Source: Flavobacteriales bacterium UBA6770
Lineage (GTDB): Bacteria; Bacteroidota; Bacteroidia; Flavobacteriales_G; Salibacteraceae
Length of the DNA stretch: 64,000 nucleotides
Direction of reading: 5' to 3'
Assembly (NCBI GenBank): GCA_905181875.1
Contig: CAJIZH010000004.1
Span: 62,001-126,000 of the forward strand
The position numbers and the translations under genes are program-made. The stretch's first letter is position 1. Each line of letters begins with the position of its first letter. Of this stretch, positions 48,898 to 58,300 are shown in pieces. The notes beneath the pieces are model-generated. The model was not told the origin of the DNA. It saw only the letters and a list, made by a program, of their open reading frames with translations, and made no database searches.

Positions 48898-50553
48898 TTA
48901 GTTATCCAATAGGATTCTAGCATTTTCTTTAGCAACAGTACTTAATTTATCTCCGCTAAGCATTTTTGCCAGCTCAATTACACGATTATCTCCTTTAAGT
49001 AGCTGAATTTTTGTAAGCGTTTTTTCTAAATTGTGATCCTTATAAACCGAGAAGTGTTGATTGCCTTTTGCTGCAATTTGAGGTAAATGTGTAATCGCTA
49101 ATACTTGAATCTTCCTAGATATTGACTTCATAAGATCACCCATTTTATTCGCAACCTCTCCACTTACACCTGTATCTATTTCATCAAACACGATAGTCGG
49201 AAGTTTCGTTTTGCTCGAAACAATTGCTTTAATTGCCAGCAGAATTCTGGACAACTCACCTCCACTTGCAGATTCATGTACCTTTCTTAAGGCAATACCT
49301 TTATTAGCAGTAAATACAAAGTCGATTATTTCATTTCCTAGAAATTCTAAGTCGTTTGTTTTAGTGCACCGAACTTCGAATTTAGTCTCAGGCATTCCTA
49401 GCTGAATTAAATTACTTATTAGTTCCTTTTCAAATTTCGGGGAACAAGCAATTCGTAATTCTGAAAGTTCAGCTCCAAGTTTTTCGAGTTGTACTTTTTC
49501 AACGTCCAACTCTTTTTCTATTGCATAAACTTTATCATCTCCGCCATGTATTTGAGCTAATTTTCCTTCTAATTCATCTTTAATGGCAATCAATTCTGAC
49601 TCAGTATTAACCTGATGCTTTTGCAGTAATTGATTAATTAAATTAACTCTTTCCTGAACTATAGAAAGGTTTTCTGGATCTAGTTTTACATCAGATTCAA
49701 TTCGATTAACCTCATTAGCCAAATCTTGAATCTCCAATTGCATACTGCTAACTCTAGCTGCAAGAGACCGTAATTCTGAAGTATAATTACTTAAAGGAGT
49801 GACTGTCCTTTCTGCCTGAAATGCTTGTTCAGCCATTCCGTTAGTATCATTTGAAAGCATTTGACCTAGTGAGAATAAGGTCGATTTAATTTCTTCCGAA
49901 TGTTCTAGCTTCTTAAGTTGTTCTTCCTTCTCCATTAACTCACCTATCAGAATATTTGCTCCTTCAAACTCATTGAATAAGAACTCGAAATAATCTTGTT
50001 CTTGCTTTTGCTTAAGGATTTCTGATTGAACGTTAGAAAGTAATTTACGAAGAATGCTTACTTTTTCAAACTGATATTGATAAGCCGTAGTTTTCTCCAA
50101 ATGACCGCCAAATGCATCAATTATAAATGTGCGATAATCTCTTTCTCCTAGCTTAAGGTTCTCATGCTGAACATGTATATCAATAACTTCAGCACCAACC
50201 TGACTCAATTGTTTTAGAGTCGCTGGAGTGTCGTTTATAAAGGACCTAGATTTTCCATTTGGCAATAATTCTCTTCGTAGAATTATAGACTCATTTATAT
50301 CAAAATCATTCATTTTCAAAAAGGTCTTAACGAATTTAGAATTAGATTTAAATTCAGCCTCTAAAACACACTTTTTTGAAGTATCATACAACAAATCAGA
50401 CTCTGCTCGTTTCCCTAAAACCAAAGAAAGAGCTCCAAGAATAATAGATTTCCCAGCTCCTGTTTGTCCGGTCACTGTAGTAAAACCACTATTGAAGTTG
50501 ATCTTTATTTGATCAATAAGTGTAAAGTTAGAAATGTACAAGCGATACAGCAT
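48898..50553 (-). CDS. recN: DNA repair protein RecN
   Basis: TGQTGAGKSIILGALSLVLGKRA; ASGGELSRILLAIKAI; IVFDEIDTGVSGEVANKMGDLM. Confidence 0.96.
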   Translation of the reverse strand: MLYRLYISNFTLIDQIKINFNSGFTTVTGQTGAGKSIILGALSLVLGKRAESDLLYDTSKKCVLEAEFKSNSKFVKTFLKMNDFDINESIILRRELLPNGKSRSFINDTPATLKQLSQVGAEVIDIHVQHENLKLGERDYRTFIIDAFGGHLEKTTAYQYQFEKVSILRKLLSNVQSEILKQKQEQDYFEFLFNEFEGANILIGELMEKEEQLKKLEHSEEIKSTLFSLGQMLSNDTNGMAEQAFQAERTVTPLSNYTSELRSLAARVSSMQLEIQDLANEVNRIESDVKLDPENLSIVQERVNLINQLLQKHQVNTESELIAIKDELEGKLAQIHGGDDKVYAIEKELDVEKVQLEKLGAELSELRIACSPKFEKELISNLIQLGMPETKFEVRCTKTNDLEFLGNEIIDFVFTANKGIALRKVHESASGGELSRILLAIKAIVSSKTKLPTIVFDEIDTGVSGEVANKMGDLMKSISRKIQVLAITHLPQIAAKGNQHFSVYKDHNLEKTLTKIQLLKGDNRVIELAKMLSGDKLSTVAKENARILLDN

Positions 50554-50555
50554 CT

Positions 50556-51443
50556 CTAAAGTATTTTTTGATAATTAATGGTATTGGCAGGATCTACAGT
50601 ATTCAGTAAATTTATGATTTTATCTTTTTCAGCTCTTGGTGCATCCTTGTATAGTTTAATAATTTCTTTATTCTTAGAATCAAAGAAAACACGCATATTA
50701 AAGGAATTTGGAAAATTACGATGCACTGCTTCCAGCTTCATAAGTGCCGAAGTAACTTCTGTCCTTCCAGATGTTACATCCGTTGACATTTGATCAAATC
50801 CGTTTCTGTGGTATTCATAGGAACATATTCTAAGATTTCTGTAACGTGGTGTTAAATGGTTTTCAACTAACCAATACCTATTCCTTCGCTCGCTACTGGA
50901 CCAACCTTCGGAGCCACTGGTTTGAGCAGCACCAGCTATTTGTTGTGCTTTTTGAAAGTATTTAGTTCCGCCTTCTAATTTGTAGGTGTCATAATCATAA
51001 CCAATAATCATGTAGGTGTAAAAAGCCAATACAGAAGTTAAGTTACTTAAAAAGTTAGATTCTGAATATTCTAAATTAGCAAAACGATCATACTTAAAAG
51101 AAAATTTTTTATCCTTAAAGCTAAAAATCGTACTGTTATAAGCTGAACCAAAAACAGGACGCCTACTTTGAACTTGGATAGTTCCTTTAAAAAAATTCCC
51201 GCCTTCTACACTGGTTAACTCAATCAGAACACTAAACTCAATTTTCTCGTTTTCCTTAAAAACATCACCTGTCCATTTTCTATTATTGATAAACTCATAA
51301 ACCTGTTGCTTCATGTCTTCGAACATGGTAACATCAACCCCATCAAGGCGATTAAAATTTATCGATACTTCACACTTCACCTCCTGGGCAAATGTTGCTA
51401 TGCTCAAAAAGAAAACACTAAGAAGTAGAATTATCTTTTTCAT
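50556..51443 (-). CDS. DUF4835 family secreted protein
   Basis: CEVSINFNRLDGVDVTMFEDMKQQVYEFINNRKWTGDVF; located between coaBC and recN. Confidence 0.88.
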   Translation of the reverse strand: MKKIILLLSVFFLSIATFAQEVKCEVSINFNRLDGVDVTMFEDMKQQVYEFINNRKWTGDVFKENEKIEFSVLIELTSVEGGNFFKGTIQVQSRRPVFGSAYNSTIFSFKDKKFSFKYDRFANLEYSESNFLSNLTSVLAFYTYMIIGYDYDTYKLEGGTKYFQKAQQIAGAAQTSGSEGWSSSERRNRYWLVENHLTPRYRNLRICSYEYHRNGFDQMSTDVTSGRTEVTSALMKLEAVHRNFPNSFNMRVFFDSKNKEIIKLYKDAPRAEKDKIINLLNTVDPANTINYQKIL

Positions 51444-52641
51444 TTAATAAATCTTCGGTGAAATTTACAATCTTTTCAGCTACTTCGAGCTTTGACATTA
51501 ACTCATAATTCAAAACTTTATTATTTTCAGTTATAATCGAAACTTTGTTGGTATCGTGTCCAAATCCTGCGCCAGCATCTTTCAGTGAATTTAAAACAAT
51601 AGCATCAAAGTTTTTAGAAACTATCTTAGACTTTGCGTTCTCAAGTTCGTTATTGGTTTCTAAAGCAAATCCTATATTAATTTGATTCGAGGATTTTTCA
51701 TGTCCCAGTTCTTTTGCAATGTCACGATTCTTCACTAAAACCAATTCTAACTCTTCAGCTGATTTCGTAAGTTTTTGATCAAAAACCTGCTTAGGTCGAT
51801 AATCTGATACTGCTGCTGCAAAGACAGTCAAATCTGAATTGGGATATTTTAATTTTGCTGCTACAAACATTTGTTCAGCAGTAGAAACTCTTATTAAATC
51901 AATGCTCTCCCCAGTTATTGCTTCCGATGTAGGGCCTAAAACCAAAGTAACATTAGCTCCTTTATCACTATATGCTCGAGCCAACGCAATTCCCATTTTT
52001 CCTGTAGATCGATTGCCTATGTAACGAACTGGATCAATATTTTCTTGAGTAGGTCCAGCGGTAATTAACACGTTTTTTCCTTTCAGTATTCCATTGGGCT
52101 CAAAGAAATTCTGAATTTCTTCAAATAAATCCTCTGGCTCCTGCATTCTTCCTTTCCCCTTCAAACCTGATGCTAATTCTCCTTCTTTTGAATCAAGAAT
52201 ACGAACACCCTTTTTATCTAATTCTATAAAATTTTGAACCGTCGCGCTGTTCGTGTACATGTCCCGGTCCATAGCAGGTGCTACCCAAACAGGACAACGA
52301 GCTGATAAGTATGTCGTAAGTAAAATATTATCTGAAATACCTCGGTTCATTTTTGCCAACGTATTTGCCGATGCAGGAGCAATCAACATTAAATCTGCCC
52401 AAAGACCCAATTCGACATGATTTACCCATTCGCCTGAGGATTTTTCAATATAAAAGTCGGTAATGGCAGGATTCTTACTAAGCGTTGATAACGTTACAGG
52501 AGTTACAAAATCCAAGGAAGCCGGAGTCAATATTACTTTGACTTCGGCTTCCGCTTTTACTAATTCCCTTAAAAGTAAGATAGCTTTGTAGGCTGCTATG
52601 CTTCCAGTAATTCCTAGAAGTATTTTTTTGCCTCTAAGCAT
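51418..52641 (-). CDS. coaBC: Bifunctional phosphopantothenoylcysteine decarboxylase/phosphopantothenate-cysteine ligase
   Basis: KILLGITGSIAAYKAILLLRELVK; PASANTLAKMNRGISDNILLTTYLS; ITAGPTQENIDPVRYIGNRSTGKMGIALA. Confidence 0.96.
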   Translation of the reverse strand: MLRGKKILLGITGSIAAYKAILLLRELVKAEAEVKVILTPASLDFVTPVTLSTLSKNPAITDFYIEKSSGEWVNHVELGLWADLMLIAPASANTLAKMNRGISDNILLTTYLSARCPVWVAPAMDRDMYTNSATVQNFIELDKKGVRILDSKEGELASGLKGKGRMQEPEDLFEEIQNFFEPNGILKGKNVLITAGPTQENIDPVRYIGNRSTGKMGIALARAYSDKGANVTLVLGPTSEAITGESIDLIRVSTAEQMFVAAKLKYPNSDLTVFAAAVSDYRPKQVFDQKLTKSAEELELVLVKNRDIAKELGHEKSSNQINIGFALETNNELENAKSKIVSKNFDAIVLNSLKDAGAGFGHDTNKVSIITENNKVLNYELMSKLEVAEKIVNFTEDLLNEKDNSTS

Positions 52642-52647
52642 GCGGGT

Positions 52648-52980
52648 TTAAACCATTTTGTCAGATTCCTCTGGCTTTCTGTAGTAAATTTTATTTTCCA
52701 ATAATTCTTGAACAGCGATACTTGTGGGCTTTGGCATACGCTCATAGAACTTAGATATTTCAATTTGTTCTCTGTTTTCAAAAATCTCTTCCAAGTTATC
52801 ATGAGTTGTTGCAAACTCCTCTAGCTTCGCTGTCAATTCCTCTTTAATTTCTAGGTTTATCTGATTAGCTCTTTTAGATAAAAGAACCAATGATTCATAA
52901 ACATTTCCAACCTCATCACTCATAGAAATAACATCTCTAGTTATAGTAGAAGGTGATGCATTTGTTTTCTTGTAATCCAT
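52648..52980 (-). CDS. rpoZ: RNA polymerase omega-like subunit (Bacteroidota type)
   Basis: MDYKKTNASPSTITRDVISMSDEVGNVYESLVLLSKRANQINLEIKEELTAKLEEF; upstream of coaBC. Confidence 0.85.
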   Translation of the reverse strand: MDYKKTNASPSTITRDVISMSDEVGNVYESLVLLSKRANQINLEIKEELTAKLEEFATTHDNLEEIFENREQIEISKFYERMPKPTSIAVQELLENKIYYRKPEESDKMV

Positions 52981-52983
52981 AGT

Positions 52984-53805
52984 CTATGCCTTTTTTGATA
53001 AAAATTTCTCTAGTTCCTCTTCTGCTTCTTCCAAAACCTTTTTGGCTTCTTTGGAAAAATAGCTTTCGGGGTAAGCGGCTGCAAATTTAAAATAAGCTTT
53101 CTTAGTATTGCTGTATCTCTCCTCTTTTTTTGAATCTACGCTATTTTCAGACCATTCATAATAAGATTTAACGATTACAAACAATGCCTCTTCTCTGTAT
53201 TTGGTGTCGGGATACTCTAATAATGTATTTTCTAAAGACGTTACAGCCGCCTTGTATCGGCCTATCCGGTAGTATTGCTTTGAAGTCATGAAAGACTTCT
53301 TCTCCAACTTTCTTCTAAGTTCATCAAGCATTACATAGGACGAATCTACGAACTGACTTTCTGGAAATTGTCTAGAAAAAATACCCAATTGATCAATTGC
53401 GCTATACGTATCGGTCTGATCAAGGCTAAATTTCGGCGACATTTTATAATGGCAAATTGCACTCATAAATTGACACTCCTCAGTAAACCTACTAAAAGGG
53501 AAGTTATTTACAAAGGTGTTATAACGATGTGCCGCTAAAATATAATCCTTCAAATAATACTCAGAAAAAGCGTAAATATAAAAAAGACGTTCCGCTTTTT
53601 CCGTTCCTCTATAAATCGGAATTAATTCCTCAAGAAGCGGAATGGCCTTATAATATTCCTCTTCGTCAAAGTATTTATTTGCCATCTCGTACTTAAAGGT
53701 AAGGTCAGTACTTTTAAGTACTTTATTATGTTTACAGGCCCAAATAAAAAAAGCCAGTGAAACAGCTAAAGTGTATATAAATATTTTCCTCATTAAGAAT
53801 TGCAA
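52984..53805 (-). CDS. bamD: Outer membrane protein assembly factor BamD, lipoprotein
   Basis: FFIWACKHNKVLKSTDLTFKYEMANKYFDEEEYYKAIPLLEELIPIYRGTEKAERLFYIYAFSEYYLKDYILAAHRYNTFVNNFP. Confidence 0.92.
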   Translation of the reverse strand: MQFLMRKIFIYTLAVSLAFFIWACKHNKVLKSTDLTFKYEMANKYFDEEEYYKAIPLLEELIPIYRGTEKAERLFYIYAFSEYYLKDYILAAHRYNTFVNNFPFSRFTEECQFMSAICHYKMSPKFSLDQTDTYSAIDQLGIFSRQFPESQFVDSSYVMLDELRRKLEKKSFMTSKQYYRIGRYKAAVTSLENTLLEYPDTKYREEALFVIVKSYYEWSENSVDSKKEERYSNTKKAYFKFAAAYPESYFSKEAKKVLEEAEEELEKFLSKKA

Positions 53806-53900
53806 ATATAACTTTTTGAACAGCCTCTTTGATATAAGAATAAACCTATTACCGCCTATTTTGTTTTATCTTTGCAACTAATATTTTAAACACAAATCGA

Positions 53901-55190
53901 GTGGATTTATTTGAAAAATTAAAACAAAGACGAGGACCATTAGGTCAAATCTCTGGCATTACTTACGGCTATTTTCAATTCCCAAAGTTGGAAGGTGACA
54001 TTGCCAATAAAATGGTGTTCCGAGATCAAGAAATGTTGGTTTGGAGTATCAATAATTATTTAGGGTTAGCGAATCATCCTGAAATCCGAAAAGTAGATGG
54101 TGAATCAGCTACTGCCCATGGCTTTTCCAACCCTATGGGAGCAAGAATGATGTCAGGGAACTCCGTAACTCATGAGCGTTTGGAAGAAGAGCTTTCTGCT
54201 TTTGTAATGAAAGAAGATACCATGTTAGTTAATTACGGCTACATGGGAATGGCTTCGACAGTTGATGCACTAGTAGATAGAAATGACGTTATAGTTTATG
54301 ATTCAGAGTGTCACGCATGTATCATTGACGGCGTAAGAATGCACCAAGGAAAACGTTTTGTATATGCCCACAATAACATCGAAAAACTAGAAGTACAACT
54401 TAAAAGAGCAGAAAAACTAGTAGAAACGACTGGTGGAGCTGTTCTTGTTATCACGGAAGGTGTTTTTGGAATGGCTGGCGATCAAGGTAAATTGGTCGAG
54501 ATAGTTGAACTGAAGAAAAAATATGACTTCAGGTTATTTGTTGACGATGCTCATGGTATCGGAACATTAGGAGCAACCGGAGCTGGTACAGGAGAAGAGC
54601 AGGGTGTACAAGATCAAATTGACATTTACTTTGGAACTTTTGCAAAAGCATTTGCCTCTGTAGGTGGATTTATTAGTTCTACTGAAGATGTAGTTGACTA
54701 CCTAAAGCACAACACACGCTCTCAAATTTTTGCTAAATCAATGCCTATGCCTTTGGTAGAGGGGAACTTGAAACGTCTTGAACTTTTAAGAGATCAACCC
54801 GAGCATAAAGCAAACCTTTGGAAAATTGCTAATGCACTTCAAAGTGGCCTAAAGGCGAACGGATTCAATTTAGGTGAGACAAACTCATGCGTAACCCCAG
54901 TTTTCTTAGAAGGTGGGCTTATGGAAGCGACAAACCTAATCTTTGATTTGAGAGAAAATCATCAGATTTTCACTTCATTAGTGGTTTATCCAGTTGTTCC
55001 TAAAAACGTAATTTTATTGAGACTGATTCCTACTGCTGCTCATACATTAGAAGATGTAGATTATACAATTAAGACGTTTGAAATCATTTCAAACAAATTA
55101 AAAAACAACGAATATTCAAAAGATGAATTCACTTGGATTAAAGAAGCTCCGAAATGGATTACCAAAAAATCAGGATACGTAAATACTTGA
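53901..55190 (+). CDS. Alpha-oxoamine synthase family PLP enzyme (serine palmitoyltransferase / cysteate acyltransferase-like), GTG start
   Basis: VWSINNYLGLANHPEIRK, DDAHGIGTLGATGAGT, GTFAKAFASVGGFI (PLP lysine). Confidence 0.85.
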   Translation: MDLFEKLKQRRGPLGQISGITYGYFQFPKLEGDIANKMVFRDQEMLVWSINNYLGLANHPEIRKVDGESATAHGFSNPMGARMMSGNSVTHERLEEELSAFVMKEDTMLVNYGYMGMASTVDALVDRNDVIVYDSECHACIIDGVRMHQGKRFVYAHNNIEKLEVQLKRAEKLVETTGGAVLVITEGVFGMAGDQGKLVEIVELKKKYDFRLFVDDAHGIGTLGATGAGTGEEQGVQDQIDIYFGTFAKAFASVGGFISSTEDVVDYLKHNTRSQIFAKSMPMPLVEGNLKRLELLRDQPEHKANLWKIANALQSGLKANGFNLGETNSCVTPVFLEGGLMEATNLIFDLRENHQIFTSLVVYPVVPKNVILLRLIPTAAHTLEDVDYTIKTFEIISNKLKNNEYSKDEFTWIKEAPKWITKKSGYVNT

Positions 55191-55212
55191 GTTCGTAATT
55201 CTTTAAAAACCT

Positions 55213-55249
55213 AAAAGCTCCTTTTGATTTTTCATTTGGGGCTTTTTTT
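55213..55249 (+). terminator. Rho-independent terminator
   Basis: AAAAGCTCC ... GGGGCTTTTTTT. Confidence 0.7.
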
Positions 55250-55365
55250 ATGTGGATTATTTTTTGTCAGTTTACAGAAAAGTATTGTAGCTGCACAAGC
55301 CAGTTCTTTCAGCTCAGACAAACTAATAGAATAAAACTAACTTTGAATCAAATCGATAAACTCTT

Positions 55366-58300
55366 GTGAAGTCGTTACTTAAAGTTTTTATTTTTATTTG
55401 TCTAAGCTTTTCAGTAAAATTTACTGAAGCAGCAAATCCTGCTGGTGGAAATATTACCTACAGGTATGTTGGACCAGGCGCAACTGCAGGATCTCACATT
55501 TACTACATTGAAGTTTCTATATTCCAAGACTGCCAGAACCTTTCTATCAGACCCACTACTCTAAAAATGGACGCAACTTGTGCCACAACAACTACAAACT
55601 ATACCTTGAACTATGTTCCTTTTGTAGCTCCAATCCCTTATCCTTTCGGAGGTCCATATCGAGCTATTACTTTGTACAACAGGTTAGATGGAGAAGAGGT
55701 TTCTGATTTATGTGATAATATCTTAGACCCTGGCACTTCAGCTAATTCTAGCTGCAGACAAGGCGGTACACCAGGTTATATAAAGTTTATCTACGCTGGA
55801 AACATAACATTAAATGCCTGTAATTTTTGGACTTTTGGAGTAAATGCAGGCTGCTGCAGAGCGAATAGTCTAACACTTACAGCTGCTTCGAGATCAATTT
55901 ATCTGGAAGCACAATACAACAATACCGGCTTTCCTACAAATTCTGCTCCTCAATTCTCTAGTTTACTAAAATCTTTCCCTTCTGGTTGCGTTAATCAGCA
56001 AGTATCTTATGGTGTTGGAGCTATAGATCCTGATGGTGATAGTTTAGTTTACATACTGTCATGTGCTAAAACAGGAGTAAGTACTTGTTCTAATTACAAT
56101 ACTGGATATAGTGCCTTAAAACCAGCACCTAGAATTACATTAGATTCATTAACAGGTTTAATAAAATTCAAACCTAGTTTAACAGGTAAATACGTAGTAG
56201 CCTTTTGGGTTAAAGAGTATGAGCGGTGCACGGGGATTTGGAAGGGGCAAATTTTACGAGATATTACATTCATTATAAACACTTGCACTAATAAGGTTCC
56301 TAAGGATATATCTGGAATTTCAAACATTACAGGTAAAAACGCTTCAAAACTAGATAGCTTTAAAATTCAAGTTTGTAATGGGACAACTATTACCTTTAAT
56401 GATACCATTTTAGACCCTGATACTGCTGATACATTATACTTTAAATCGAACTACAAAGATGCAATGCCTGGCTCAACAATGAGAGTAATAAGCTTGCAAA
56501 AAAATGAAGCCGTTGTAGAGTTTACTTGGAAAGTTGATTTAGCAAACGACCCTTTGAGATCATTCTTTGTGGAATATAACGACAACTCATGTAATTTTCC
56601 AGGTCATGGATTATCTGTATTTGAAATTCAGATTGTAAACTCAACACAGGTTGGTGGCGATCAAGCGATTTGTAAAGGAGATACATCCATCATGACGGCA
56701 AGCGGTGGTATTAAATATGAATGGCAGTCACTTTACGGAGATTCTCTAATTTTCAGTGGACCAAAACAAAATATTTTTGGAGATACAAATGCTAACGATA
56801 CAAATAAAACGGTTCGTTTTGTTCCTAAAAATACTACTCTAATTGAAGTTTGGTCTGATCTTAATTTAGGTTGTAGAAAAGTATATTCATGTGCAGATAG
56901 AGATACAATTAAAATTATTTCTGCTCCAACATTTAGCTTAAAAACCTCAAACGACACGCTGCTTTGCCATACAGATAGTAATGCTTTTGTTGAAGTAATT
57001 CCAGATTCTGCACAGTTCACGTATTCCTATAATTGGGAACCTAAAGATCGGTTGTCTTCAAGCAGAATTTCTAAACCAAAATTTTCAAGCAGTATCAATA
57101 CCAACTTGTTGATTACCGTAACTTCTGACTCTGGGTGTGTCAAATATGAAAGTATTCAGATAGATATTACACTAAGAATGCCTGATACGGTTTCTATAAT
57201 TCCATCAATTAGTCCATTGTGCGGTGGACTTCCAACTATACTTTATCCAAAACTAGGAAGACAACCTACAAAATGTGATACAACCAAAATTCAGTGTGTT
57301 GGTGCAAGAGCGCACAAAACGAGTTCAGATACTAGTAATGTCAATGGATCTGGTGCTACTGGCAGCACAGCAAACTGGCCTTGTCCATACGGAGGTGCTT
57401 CTGCGTCTTCTCGTCAGCAATACTTATATACGGCTGCAGAATTAAATGCATTAGGTATTTATTCTGGTACAATAGATGGGCTTGGGTTTAATGTAACTAA
57501 CCCTAAGGGAGCTGATTTTAATAACTATACCATTAAACTAAAATGCATGCCTATCTCCTTCAAGGCATTAAATGGTATTCAAGGCGCGGCAATTACGGTA
57601 TTCACACCTAAAAATGTAACTCCTATTAAAGGTTGGAATATGCACCATTTTGATTTGAATTATGACTATGATGGGATTTCAAATTTACTAGTTGAAATAT
57701 GTTACGATAATACAAGCATTGGGAGTAACTCGAGCGCTGCCGTAGCCTATTCCCCTACAACCTTTAATTCTGTTTCTGGTGCAATTTCTAATACTGGAGC
57801 ATGCACAAATCAATTTTTATCATTAATGTCTTGGGTAAATAGACCAACCCTTCAACTTTCTTTTTGTGGTGTTCGAGACACTTCAGAATTTACCTATATC
57901 TGGTCTCCTTCCTCTAATTTAGATAGTTCAACGATTATTAGCCCAACCCTCAACTCAGATAGTACAATAACTATTCAGCTGCAGTACACAGATACATTTG
58001 GAAAATGTACTGATTCTACCTCTATCATTCTAGATGTAGTAAATATAACTTTGCCTAAGGATACTATAATTTGTCCAGGAGATAGCATTCTCTTAATTCC
58101 AATAATCAATTCTTCGTGTACTAGAAAAAAATTCACTTGGTCGAATACTCAATTCCTATCTAATCCAAACATTATAAATCCATGGGCAAAGCCTGACTCA
58201 ACAAGCTTGTTTGTTTTATCATACCGTGACAGCTGCGGTTGTATAATTTCTGATTCAATGCTGGTTTTTGTAGATTCGATAAAACCCACCATATTAATAG

